Shown here in pieces: positions 20,849-32,900 of a stretch of 64,000 nt of DNA. The position numbers and the translations under genes were made by a program. The stretch spans positions 4,793,501 to 4,857,500 of the forward strand of contig CATNEN010000029.1 of the NCBI GenBank assembly GCA_950097015.1, in the 5' to 3' direction. The stretch is from Macrostomum hystrix. Taxonomy: Eukaryota; Platyhelminthes; Macrostomidae. Position 1 is the stretch's first letter. Each line of letters begins with the position of its first letter. The notes beneath the pieces are model-generated. The model did not search any database. It had not been told where the DNA came from and saw only the letters and a program-made list of their open reading frames with translations.

Positions 20849-23800
20849 ATGGAGTCAAGAAACATCATGTGCGTCATCGTAGGCGATAGTGAAGTGGGCA
20901 AGACCTGTCTAATCTCTTCTTATCTAAAAAATGGATTTCAAAGCCAGCACATCAGTACTGATTTTTTTGTTGCCCACCGATTCACTACGATTGTTGAAGA
21001 GACTACCTTTAAGTTAACACTATGGGACTCGCCAGGCGAGGAAGACTACTACAGGCACGTGCCAGCGAGCTACCCGCAGACTGACGTGCTGCTAATGTGC
21101 TTCTCAATTGACTCTAGAAGCAGCTTCGAGCACGTGCGGGACAAGTGGAATAAAGAGCTGCGTCGAAACTGCCCCAAAGCGCCAAAGATTCTAGTTGGAA
21201 CCAAACTGGACCTTCGGAGCGGTGGAGCTGCTGCCGGAAGTTTGATAAGCAAGCTGGAAGGATTGGAATTGTGCAAGAAAATGCGTGCAGACAGGTACAT
21301 TGAATGCTCAGCTCTGACTGAAAAGAATGTGAAGGAAGTCTTTGACGAGGCCATCTTCGCAACCGTTGGTGGACCATCAAGAGCGCCGGAGAAAAAGAGG
21401 TAAAAAGCACTTTTTCTCTGAATGAATGTTACAACAAAATTTTTATTTTGCCCACGCTTTTTCCATGCAGCAATTCGCCGCTTTCAAAGTTAAAGTCTAA
21501 AAAGTGGAAGAAGAACAAAGGGACTGATTGTTCAAGGTAACTTTTTCTATTCAAGTATTTGCCCCTGGCAGCATAGCACAATAAAAATATGTTATCCAGC
21601 ATTTTCACTTGACCCATTTCCAAATTTTAGTAATTTGTTCAGCAGCAGGGAAAATGTTGCCGATAGAAGTTACGTTGATCAGGGAATTGAGCCGTAAGTC
21701 TGTTTGGCTTAATTCTGTCTGAATTCTTTGTGAAGACTGCTATTCATTCCACTTTAGATGGTTGATGCTTGTCCCAACAGAGTCAGAATCTTCCAGTTCT
21801 TTATTTCTACAATTTTTGTTCTGTACTAGATCAATTTAGTGCAGAAAAGCCTTCCTGCAGAAAGACAGTCGACTCAGCCCTATTATTATAGACGCGAAAG
21901 AGCATATTTTACCTTGGTCTTGTATTGTTCACCCGCTAGCCCTAAATCGCACTAAAGACCCCGACTTCACTCAACAGTAGAAAGACCATGCTATTTCCTC
22001 CCCTGGGGAAAGATCACGGTGGGATTTCAAATGTTGAAAGCGCTCATTACCTATAGTTCCTTTTGTAAAAAACAATATTCTTTTTTGTAAAGGACCTTCT
22101 TTAAAAATTGATTTAATTCTCACATAAGGGAATATGACTGTGCCAATGAGCAACCACTTCGAGAGTCCACCGCTTTCATAAATAGATACGGCTACACGAA
22201 GCCAGATGTGAATCTGGTGCATGAACAGTGAGTATTCATTTAAATCGCAAAATTTTTCGTCCTAAGCAATGTATATTTCTTTTTTGTGTCAATTTATTCG
22301 CATACAGTGCCGATGAGGACGAATATTATGCGTATGATGAAATTAAAACGGTTTGGACGGTTCAGGCTACGGACAGTGAGCCGTTCCTGTCGCCATCGCC
22401 ACCGCAGCCTTTGACCCTACCTGCAGCACCTCAAGGTCCTGCACATTCTACATTACCCAGGTGAGTTTCGAGTTTGTATTCTAAAAAACCACTGATAAAG
22501 AAAAAAATCCTAAAATCCGGAAAATTACAAGTTAGGTTTTCACAGGATAAGTAAAAAACAATTCTCCGATTTAATCATTGAATTATTTTACGATTGTACA
22601 TTTAAATTTATCTTTTCGGTTTTGGTTTTAGTCCATTGCAAGACGTGAAAACGAACAATGAAGGAGCAGCTCGGCAGTACGAAAATTTGTGCTGGCTAAC
22701 TTCATCTAACGAAGTTGAGAGACCACCTCTACCTCAAAGGTATAATTTTGAGTGGAATCACAATGAAATAAAACGAAATATTTCGCGAAATTAACTTAAT
22801 TTTCATCATGCCTAGGGAGTCACTATCCTTTGACAGATCTAAAACAATCTTAGCTTCATTCTAGGCTTGCTACGGTCACGTCAGTTCTTGCTGCTTCGGA
22901 GGTAAAATGCGACAGAGCTGCAGCGGCATCATCTTCTGCAATGGCCCCAGTGTTGAATTATCAGACAACAGAGAATCCAGCTGATTCTGGAACCTATCAG
23001 CAGGAAATCATTGAAGCTCTACCACAATATGCAAGCAGGTAAATTAATTTTACCTGACAAACATTCTATCTACAATCTACTACATAGTGCTCGTAGTTTG
23101 TACAATGAGTATGGAAAAATTTTCAACCCAGCTCACTTTTATTCACTTACATTATTAGCGCTGACGTTTTTGAAACAGGCTTAATCTTTCATTTGAAACA
23201 AAATGTTGTTTTTAATAGCTCCCAACAAGGGTTCAAAAGTTAGGGCCAATCCAGTGCATGTCCCGATACGGGGGTATACGTACTGCGTACTGCACAGACA
23301 AGGATGTGTCAGACCCGTTCTTGAAAGCAATGGCGAGGCCGCGATCGTCGTAGACTTTGCCTCTCAGCAGCTCCTTTAATAATAATAATTCCTCGTAATT
23401 GCAGGAAGGCTGCGGCAAATTGGCACATCATTTGGTGACACTAGACCCGCAGCCAGCGAGGAGGCAATTCTGCCCATTTCGCTGACTCCTGAGCACACAC
23501 GCACACAGATACTTTACGCAGGCACACGCTCACACAGGTGTGTACATCTGCCCTGACTTTCTCATCGTCAGGCAGTGTCAAGAGTACACTTCAGTACACT
23601 TCACTGTGCCTTGGAGGTTGGCCCTCAAGGGCGTAAATTGCACGACAAGCCCCCAAGCCTTCTCTCCACGGCTGCGCCCCAAATAAATGTGGCCTCGCCG
23701 TGGAATCGAACTTAGAGACCGTGGTGCGAGAGGCAAACGCGATAACCGCTCTGCCATGCAGGTGGAGAATCGTACATAGTAGCTGTTGCGGCTCTGGGGG

Positions 23801-26358
23801 CATGGTTCCACTGCGTCGCGTTTTGACACTCTTCAGAGACGATCTGTAAAACTCCGAATTAAACAGCGTGTTTGCCTGAAAATAGTTCAACACCATTTAT
23901 GTACGAGCTATCTGTAGACTAAATCCGAGTTTGGTCGGCAGCAAGTTATAGACAACAAGCGTACATTCAAATAAACTGCAAATACTTTTTCATAAAAAAA
24001 ATTTTAGCCTGTCAGAAATTGACCACGAAAAAACAAAAGAGCAGGCAAAGAGGCTCGAGGCTGAGCAAGCAAAGCTGAAGCTTCTTGCCCTCGGTGATGA
24101 GGCGGTGGGCAAGACTTGTCTCCTCACTATGTACGCTGAAGGAAAATGTCCGTCAGAGTATGTGCCCACTGAGACGGACGACTGCTTGACGAAGGAAGCT
24201 CAAATCGATACAAGTACAATTACAATTGGCCTGTGGGACCTCAGTGGGTCAAAAGATTTTGACCATATGCGACCGGAGAACTACAAACTAACTGACGTGA
24301 TCCTCATGTGCTTCTCGATCGTCAGTCCCTCCACCTTTGAAAGTGTTCGCAACCGATGGCAACCGGAAGTGTCTCGCTATTGCCCCAACACTCCTGTTGT
24401 CCTGGTGGGCACCAAGGCTGACCTGCGCCATGACCAAAGCACGCAGGAGAAGTTGCGCGCCAAAAAGCTCACTCCAATATCCCACTTACAAGGAACAAAG
24501 CTAGCCAAAGACATCGGCGCCAAAATTTACGTTGAATGCTCCGCCTTCAGTAGGCAGCGACTCCAGACCGTCTTTGATGTGGCTCTGCAATTCGCTCTGG
24601 AAAGTCAGGAAAGTTCAAGGGAGCGAGCTTCAAATCCTGCCAATAGGTAAGCATTTTATGTAAAGTAAACAATAAGTTTTGAGCTAACGCTGAATTCACA
24701 AAGGCCTGTGACAGTCATAATGATAAAATGAAATTACAAGAGTAGGAGAGCAGTGACAGTAATATTGCAAGCTTGTCTGCGGATTGATTCAAATGAATGA
24801 TCTAGTTTTTCAGAATGTCCTTCAATCTTTCTGAATAGTCTTATTTTATATAAACGAATCCTCATAATCATACAAAAAGTAGAGTTACATAAAAGTTCGT
24901 CGAGTTCTATTATGAGTTCTATTATGTACTTAACTAGCCAACCTGATGCCTCTATCAACGATGACTACTACAACGACATTGATGATGACTGCGACAGTGC
25001 CAAAAACGTTGAAGACGTCGAAGATTATGACTACAAGGCTGTTGACTTTGGTGATTCTTTTGTCGAACAAAGTCATTCTAATGCTGCAAGCACAACTACG
25101 GGTACTTTAGAACGAAAGCCGGTGGTTCCTCCGCACCCGGTTCCAAAACCGCGCAGATTCTTCAGCCGAGAGACTACGGAAGACCAGCGAGGGATGAGCG
25201 ACGATTTGTCTTTGAGCATAGCACCACAGTCTGGTACAGCGCTTTTCGACGAGTTAGCAGACAACCGAGACTCGTAAGTTTGTAATCTGAAGGAAATTAA
25301 AACTGGCACTATTTGATTGTGATCCCTACATTTTTTATTGCGTATGGCTTTCCATTTCGATGCATTTACTAAGGCTTAACAAACCTTAACTAACTTCAGA
25401 CATGGTCGTGAGCAAGAAATAGCAGAATCGAATCTGACAAAAGCCTGGTCCTCCATGAAGCAGTTGTCAACAATCTTTCTGAATCGGTATGTTAATGCAT
25501 TTTTCTTTTATTTATGCAATTCGGCAGCACAACTCAATACTATTTCATTCTTCGCTGATCTAACTTAATAAATTCTATTTTTCACCCAGCTCGTGCTTCG
25601 CTAAAGAAATTTACCGAGTGACTTCACCTCAGGGATTCTGCCTAATCATTAATATAAAAAACTACATAGACTCTGTGAAGTTTGAGGAGCGACTGGGCTC
25701 GGAAATCGATGTGAAACGCGTGAAGGACACATTTAGCAAACTCAATTTCATAGTTCGAGTTCATGAAGATGTCAGCTGCAATTCATTGGCTACAGTCTTG
25801 AGTCTTGCTTCCATCTCTCCTGAGCTGTCAGATCACGGCTGTTTCGTCTGCTTCATCATGGCTCACGGTGCGAACTCGTTGATCTACGGAAGCGACGGCG
25901 TAGCCCTGGAGATTCAATCGATTACTGAACGGTTCCGAGGAAACCAGTGCGAAGGATTGCGCAACAAGCCGAAGCTCTTCTTCATTCAGGCGTGCCGCGG
26001 AATGGAAAACATTGACGAAGAAAGAGGTGTAACAATCGATCAGCAAGTCGCCGAAGAACTGGGTGCGCACTGCCCCAAGGACAGCGACTTTCTGCTGAGC
26101 TTTGCGACCCCGAGCGGTCAGGTTTCCCTGCGCAGAGAGAGCGAGGGATCGCCGTTCGTGCAAACTGTGTGCGATGTGATTGAGGAGCGATACAAGAGTG
26201 AGCACGTCATCGACATGCTGACCACTGCCAACGGACGCCTCAAAATGAACCCAATCTATAAAGGAGGCCTACAGATGTACGTGGTGTCTGAGACCCAGAC
26301 GAGACTATCTAAAAAGTGCTACTTGGATCCGGGCTTGGCATCGATGTTTCAAGAATGA
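20849..26358 (+). CDS. Rho-Rho-caspase fusion protein, 1014 aa, eleven exons
   Basis: Exons 20849-21399, 21471-21536, 21631-21693, 22129-22227, 22308-22460, 22632-22739, 22865-23038, 24008-24646, 24938-25273, 25400-25486, 25590-26358. All GT-AG, all introns phase 2, 3045 bases in one frame. Residues 1-180: Rho-like domain with GDSEVGKTC, WDSPGEEDYY (Gln61 to Glu), TKLDLRS, ECSAL. Residues 184-404: disordered, acidic and Pro-rich linker. Residues 405-430: charged helix. Residues 430-605: second Rho-like domain with GDEAVGKTC (Glu at 12), YVPTETDDC, WDLSGSKDFD (Gln61 lost), TKADLRHD, ECSAF. Residues 617-758: acidic linker with the PxxxPR-type motif PVPKPR. Residues 765-1014: caspase p20/p10 with CFIMAHG (His851), FFIQACRG (Cys894) and [15 protein letters not shown]. 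It looks catalytically competent. No CARD, DED or CAAX is present; the GTPase modules stand where a prodomain would be. Likely a cytosolic Rho-regulated or Rho-sensing protease (inference). Confidence 0.88.
23433..23765 (-). mobile_element. tRNA-derived SINE, family 2, within intron 7 of the fusion gene
   Basis: About 330 bases alignable by eye with 47153-47450: TGGTGACAcTAGACCCGCAG, CCTGAGCACA, the CTTGGAGGTTGGCCCTCAAG block, TAAATTGCAC and GTGGCCTCGCCG. On the minus strand the end reads TGGCAGAGCGGTTATCGCG (A box) and AGTTCGATTCC (B box), a tRNA head. It lies in the 969-base intron between exons 7 and 8. Confidence 0.75.
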
Positions 26359-28540
26359 GGACTTGATAAAAGCGAAGAAAAATTAATGCCGGCCATAATT
26401 TTTTTCGATAACAAGCAGGTCACTCACGCTGACAGGTTTTTGGTTTTTTCCGATTTTGGATATTAGGATGTGAGTAATGTGAGTTAAAAACATTTTGTTT
26501 ATCTACTTTTAATAGTTATGTTTCTTAACACATTAAATGAACTAAATTATAATTAATTAAAAACACCGAATACACGCGAGCTCGCAGCTTTTCTTTTAAA
26601 CTGTGATCAACATAGAAGCTGATCAATCGATATCACTTTACAATCACCATGTGAAGAATCCACCAGAATAACAGTCAAAATATTACTTATATTGGCTCTG
26701 GTGTAGCTATAGCTACTGTTGGTCGCCAATTTGAAAGAAAGGAAAGTCTGATCAATAAAGTTGTCGAAAAAAGCAACGAGTAACCATGAACACGTACGTT
26801 TTTTCGGGCGAGTCATACTTTCTTTCTCATTGGTTAGACGCTTCGGTGTTTATTTATTTTTTCCTTAACATTCTCTGCATAAATATTGTTTTATTTTATG
26901 TATGGTAATGCTGAAGTAATTTTTAGCTTTCTTTTAAGTTCCAAAAAACTCAAATCCGTAACATGCAAGCGTATATGACTAGCACTTTGTCGCGTACCTC
27001 TTGAGTAAGACATACCTGTTCTACCCCACCCGCTATTTTTTTACTTCCATGCTTAAAAATCCACAATTAGAAACTTTTTTGTCAATTCTAGCATGCCTAG
27101 AAATTGAGACTCTTTTCTTTTCCGAAAGATAAATCGCTATTTTGGTTTAATTCTTACAAAAAAATATTTTGTGCTTTTCGAAATTGCTCTCACTTCGCCA
27201 AACGATATTTTCCGTTTTAAATACTACAGTTTTTTAACACTAAAAGTTGTCTATTACATATTCCTAAGCCATGAAAAGCAAAAATGCGTCCGAGAGTTTT
27301 TTCCTTAATATTTGTTTCTGCTTGCTTAAAATGTAGGTGTGTGTAACGGCATAAGTCAATCCAGTCAGGCCTGTCGCATTAGGGCAGTTTCGAACTGCTG
27401 ACTTACCACCCAGGCCCAGTAGGTGAACGGGCAGTCGCAAGGATGTTTGTCATCCGTCCGGGTTGTACGAGCGCATTTGTAAGGGAACTATAACGTGCAT
27501 CTGCCCCCAGCAGTAACTATCGCAAGTTCTTACTGTAAGTTCTGTGATGACTACAAATTGGTTTTAACCTGGGCAATATTTGCCAGAGTCCACCCTCATA
27601 CTAATCCGCGAGGGCAAATTTAAATTGTTCCTGCAACAATTAGAAAGACAATTATTTTTTGGAGCCTCATTCCTTATTTTTTCACTTGCTAAAGGGGAAA
27701 TTCAATGCCCACTGACTACTCTACGATAGCTGCCAAACAGAATCAACGATTTCATGAAAGTCCACCATCTGAATTCAAATTTTCCGCCCTTTACGATTAA
27801 CAAAATTTCAAGGCCGTCAGAGTCAGCATTGTTGAGGAATTCAGCGCTCTTGTCGTCGGAGACCCTGGTGACAAGAACAACTCAATTTCTCACTATTAAC
27901 CTCTATAGCGAATCCATATAGGTTTAAAAATGAAAAAATGATGAGCAATCCAAAGTAGTCAACAATGGTAGTTAACATGATTACATGATGAAGTTTTTGT
28001 GAGAAGAAAAATGATATGCATATATTTGTGGTTTTTGCCACCAGACACCCCGGCGAGAATCGTTGAATATCTCGACTTTGCCGATGTTTTGTGATTCTGA
28101 AAGTTGTTTCATCGGATGGAGCGAAAAATTGTAACCAGTCTTCTTGGATTTTCATGGCGATTGGTTGAACATTTTTAAAGATAAAGAAAATAAAAAAATA
28201 TGGTATTTGAAATGCACCTTCCAAGGTCTACTGTTAAGAGAAACATCCATGCACATCATGTACAGCTGGAATTATTGTAAATCAGTTATTTGCTTAAACC
28301 ACTTGAAGTTCCTGTAAGGCGATGGAAAACTGTGCACTAAGGCAATGGCGTGAAAAAAATGTTAGTTTTTATTTTTCAGACAGCTGAGATCCTATAGAAA
28401 ACGTTATACAATACAATACGTTATAATTGGAAAACACTTTAGACGGGATTAAGAAAGAAAGCTAAGAAAAAGCATGAAACTACGACGAGACTGAACCGGG
28501 TATTTCCCTATAAAGTAACTCTAATTGATTCTGATAATGG
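26359..28540. other. Convergent 3' intergenic region, no gene
   Basis: 2.2 kb between the plus-strand Rho-Rho-caspase gene and the minus-strand Rho-Rho gene, which converge here. It is AT-rich. At 27345-27460 a stretch with a B-box-like complement (CAGTTTCGAACTGCTG) may be an old tRNA-derived repeat. No exon with GTPase or caspase motifs is present. Confidence 0.45.
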
Positions 28541-30376
28541 TTAAGCCGGTCCCTCTGGAGATAACAGCTGCAACAGCTGCCGAAGAGCATCTTCAAGGCC
28601 ATCCCGCTCCACAGCAGAGCATTCAAAGTATGCCACTGCACCGATTTCTGCAGCCATCTGGCTTCCCTGCTGCTCATAGATGGGATCTAGGTCCTGCGCC
28701 TTCAGCTTATCGATTGATGACTGGTCGTATCTCAGATCCACCTGGGTACCGACAAGCACGATTGGCGCGGCAGGACAATAGCAGCTCAGCTCAGGGTGCC
28801 ATCTCAGCTTAACATTCTCTAAGCTAGCCGGGTTGATTACGCTAAAGCAGACAAAAAACACATCCGCTTGGTAATACCTCTGCAGCCGTAAGTTATCCAA
28901 TGGATCGGAGTATCTTATATCCAAAAATTTTACACACTGGAAGCCGTCACTGCAAGTTACGACTATAGAATAGAAATATTCTCTCTCGCTCGCGTTGTAG
29001 TTGTACAAGCGTTGCTCTTTCGAGAATGCATTAATCAGAGAAGTTTTTCCCACAGCCTCGTCTCCAATCAGGACGATATTCACGGATGCGATCTCGTTTT
29101 GAGAACTTGGTTTCCTGACTGACAAATCATCCGCATGGCAAGATTTAGAACATTTGTTCTTTTCTCCTTTGTCAGCTCTAGGATTGGCACTGGAAAATTC
29201 GTCAAAGCAATGATCATCTGTTGCTGAAAAACTTGAGAGCTGCTCCTCAAACTTGATTTCCACAGATTCTTGAGGTCTGGAAATCGCGAAATATATAATA
29301 TATTTACAGAAGGATGCTGTGCTTTCTTTGAAACGGCCGTTTACACGCTAAAATCGCTCCAATTACCTTGCCTTTGAATCATCTGTGTCCTTGTTCACAG
29401 CAGTTTGCAGGGCTACATCGAGGACAATCTCCAGACCTGCATTGGTCAAGGCTGAGCACTCGATGTACATTTTAGCTCCAATTTTGCTGGCCAAATTCAT
29501 TCCCAATGAGCAGCTTATTGAGGTCGCGTCTAATTCTCGAAGGTCGTTTTTGGTTCCGACCAGAAGGACCGGCGTGTCCGGGCAGTGTTGAGTGACCTCC
29601 GGGTGCCATCGGGTGAGCACGCTTTCAAACGAGGCAGAACTGACGACTGAGAAGCAGATGAGAATCACGTCTGCCTGACTGTAGTTGTTCGGCCGCGTCC
29701 AGTCAAAGCGCTTTGATCCGCTCAGGTCGCAGAGGCCCACATAAATTTGTTGACCGTCCACGCGAACTTCCATTCTGAAGCAGTCGTCAGCCTCGGTTGG
29801 CGCGTAGCTAAGCGAACAGCTGCCTTCTGCGAGCGCACTGAGCAGACAAGTCTTGCCTACTTCTTCGTCACCAATGGCTACTATTTTAAGACTTGTTTGT
29901 CTCGGCTGTGTCAGGCGTTGGTAAAACCTCCTTGTCTCTTCACTACCCGCACAGCTCTGTGCACCCGTTTCCTGCCTAATAAAAAGAGTGAATTTTGGAA
30001 TGTCAAAGAAACAATTTCTCGGCTGACTAGGGAAGCTAGTCAATTAAGAAATCGAAATAATCTCAAAAGATGCAGGTTAGCTGCTATGTGATTGAATCAG
30101 AAAATGCACGCATAGAAAAATAGGCATGGTGCATGCTCGACAAATAAAGTAAGCAAGTTTGATGAAAAGCCTTACGTCACATTATGTAAATTTCAATATT
30201 TTATTAGTGTGAGTTGCAAATATATAGTTATCACGAAACAGTAAAGACAAAATGACACTTCTTACATTGGTTGCGCTTGCAGTGAGGAGCTTCTTGCAAT
30301 CAATGATGCATATTCAAAGTCATCATCATATTCATCTTCAGCGTCGAATTCCAAGCTTGCTTCTTGCTCCTCAGTC
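28541..30376 (-). CDS. Tandem Rho-Rho fusion protein, 5' end unresolved
   Basis: Exons on minus: 30376-30266, 29975-29367, 29276-28541. All junctions are phase 2 and in frame, giving 485 codons including the stop. The first exon is an acidic linker. Next is a Rho-like domain with GDEEVGKTC (Glu at 12), YAPTEADDCF, CDLSGSKRFD in place of [17 protein letters not shown] and ECSAL. It resembles the second domain of the Rho-Rho-caspase gene. The last exon holds a linker and a second Rho-like domain with GDEAVGKTS, switch I YNYNASEREY, LDIRYSDPLD (DTAGQ lost), TQVDLRYD (Lys116 to Gln) and ECSAV, ending LSPEGPA without CAAX. The upstream acceptor (CCACAG before 30376) shows that more exons exist 5', beyond or before the 20-bp minisatellite; I could not find them. 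An ATG split across the 30266/29975 junction is an alternative start. Both domains look unable to hydrolyse GTP normally. Confidence 0.8.
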
Positions 30377-30560
30377 CTGTGGAAGGATTTCATTCTCATG
30401 ATGGAAACCTTTCTGGAATTTTTAAACTACATTTTAAACTTTTTACCGAGAACTGAACTCACAAGAATGGGGAACCAGAATGGGGAATGGGGAATGAAGA
30501 TCCGAATACTCACTCAATGCAGTAACTAAAAATATACTTGTTTTTAAGAACTCGTTAATA
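30377..30560 (-). other. Probable intron of the Rho-Rho gene
   Basis: Short segment upstream of the first recognised exon. A possible micro-exon (TTACTGCATTGA between TTTTTAG and GTGAGT on minus, about 30510-30523) would fit the phase but cannot be confirmed. Confidence 0.3.
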
Positions 30561-32900
30561 TTCAAGGCTGTGGGTCTGGATTCAAGGCTGTGGGTCTGGA
30601 TTCAAGGCTGTGGGTCTGGATTCAAGACTGTGGGTCTGGATTCAAGAGTGTGGGTCTGGATTCAAGGCTGTGGGTCTGGATTCAAGGCTGTGGGTCTGGA
30701 TTCAAGGCTGTGGGTCTGGATTCAAGACTGTGGGTCTGGATTCAAGACTGTGGGTCTGGATTCAAGACTGTGGGTCTGGATTCAAGACTGTGGGTCTGGA
30801 TTCAAGGCTGTGGGTCTGGATTCAAGACTGTGGGTCTGGATTCAAGGCTGTGGGTCTGGATTCAAGGCTGTGGGTCTGGATTCAAGGCTGTGGGTCTGGA
30901 TTCAAGGCTGTGGGTCTGGATTCAAGACTGTGGGTCTGGATTCAAGGTTGTGGGTCTGGATTCAAGGCTGTGGGTCTGGATTCAAGACTGTGGGTCTGGA
31001 TTCATGACTATGGGTCTGGATTCAAGGCTGTGGGTCTGGATTCAAGACTGTGGGTCTGGATTCAAGACTGTGGGTCTGGATTCAAGACTGTGGGTCTTGA
31101 TTCAAGACTGTGGGTCTGGATTCAAGGCTGTGGGTCTGGATTCAAGGCTGTGGGTCTGGATTCAAGGCTGTGGGTCTGGATTCAAGGCTGTGGGTCTGGA
31201 TTCAAGATTGTGGGTCTGGATTCATGACTATGGGTCTGGATTCAAGACTGTGGGTCTGGATTCAAGACTGTGGGTCTGGATTCATGACTGTGGGTCTGGA
31301 TTCATGACTGTGGGTCTGGATTCAAGACTGTGGGTCTGGATTCAAGACTGTGGGTCTTGATTCAAGGCTGTGGGTCTGGATTCAAGGCTGTGGGTCTGGA
31401 TTCAAGGCTGTGGGTCTGGATTCAAGGCTGTGGGTCTGGATTCAAGACTGTGGGTCTGGATTCAAGACTGTGGGTCTGGATTCAAGACTGTGGGTCTGGA
31501 TTCAAGACTGTGGGTCTGGATTCAAGACTGTGGTTCTGGATTCAAGACTGTGGGTCTGGATTCAAGACTGTGGGTCTGGATTCATGACTGTGGGTCTGGA
31601 TTCAAGACTGTGGGTCTGGATTCAAGACTGTGGGTCTTGATTCAAGACCGTGGGTCTAGATTCAAGGCTGTGGGTCTGGATTCAAGACTGTGGGTCTGGA
31701 TTCAAGGCTGTGGGTCTGGATTCAAGACTGTGGGTCTGGATTCAAGGCTGTGGGTCTGGATTCAAGACTGTGGGTCTGGATTCAAGGCTGTGGGTCTGGA
31801 TTCAAGACTGTGGGTCTGGATTCAAGGCTGTGGGTCTTGATTCAAGGCTGTGGGTCTGGATTCAAGGCTGTGGGTCTGGATTCAAGACTGTGGGTCTGGA
31901 TTCATGACTGTGGGTCTGGATTCAAGACTGTGGGTCTGGATTCAAGACTGTGGGTCTGGATTCAAGACTGTGGGTCTGGATTCAAGACTGTGGTTCTGGA
32001 TTCAAGACTGTGGGTCTGGATTCAAGGCTGTGGGTCTGGATTCAAGACTGTGGGTCTGGATTCAAGGCTGTGGGTCTGGATTCAAGACTGTGGGTCTGGA
32101 TTCAAGGCTGTGGGTCTGGATTCAAGACTGTGGGTCTGGATTCAAGGCTGTGGGTCTTGATTCAAGGCTGTGGGTCTGGATTCAAGGCTGTGGGTCTGGA
32201 TTCAAGGCTGTGGGTCTGGATTCAAGACTGTGGGTCTGGATTCAAGACTGTGGGTCTGGATTCAAGACTGTGGGTCTGGATTCAAGACTGTGGGTCTGGA
32301 TTCAAGACTGTGGTTCTGGATTCAAGACTGTGGGTTTGGATTCAAGACTGTGGGTCTGGATTCAAGACTGTGGGTCTGGATTCAAGACTGTGGGTCTTGA
32401 TTCAGGACTGTGGGTCTGGATTCAAGACTGTGGGTCTGGATTCAAGACTGTGGGTCTTGATTCAAGACCGTGGGTCTGGATTCAAGGCTGTGGGTCTGGA
32501 TTCAAGGCTGTGGGTCTGGATTCAAGACTGTGGGTCTGGATTCAAGACTATGGGTCTGGATTCAAGGCTGTGGGTCTGGATTCAAGACTGTGGGTCTGGA
32601 TTCAAGGCTGTGGGTCTGGATTCAAGACTGTGGGTTTGGATTCAAGACTGTGGGTCTGGATATAAGACTGTGGGTCTGGATTTAAGACTGTGGGTCTGGA
32701 TTCAAGACTGTGGGTCTGGATTCAAGACTGTGGGTCTGGATTCAAGACTGTGGGTCTGGATTCAAGACTGTGGGTCTGGATTCAAGACTGTGGGTCTTGA
32801 TTCAAGACCGTGGGTCTGGATTCAAGGCTGTGGGTCTGGATTCAAGACTGTGGGTCTGGATTCAAGGCTGTGGGTCTGGATTCAAGACTATGGGTCTTGA
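30561..32900. repeat. 20-bp minisatellite, 117 units (2.34 kb)
   Basis: Uninterrupted 20-bp units TTCAAGGCTGTGGGTCTGGA, alternating GGCTG and GACTG forms, with rarer variants (CATGACTG, TGGTTCTGGA, GTCTTGATTC, GACCG). Rare variants recur in blocks, for example TTGATTCAAGACCG near 31640, 32460 and 32800, showing segmental duplication within the array. It lies 5' of the minus-strand Rho-Rho exons, probably in an intron or the promoter region. Since 20 is not a multiple of 3 and no unit frame contains a stop, several long ORFs arise in it artificially. Confidence 0.97.

Noticed and set aside
30570-32900. Large proteins built of GLDSRLWVWIQ-type repeats
   Set aside because: Generated by a 20-bp repeat without stops in any frame. 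Many overlapping frames are equally open, so nothing indicates selection for coding.
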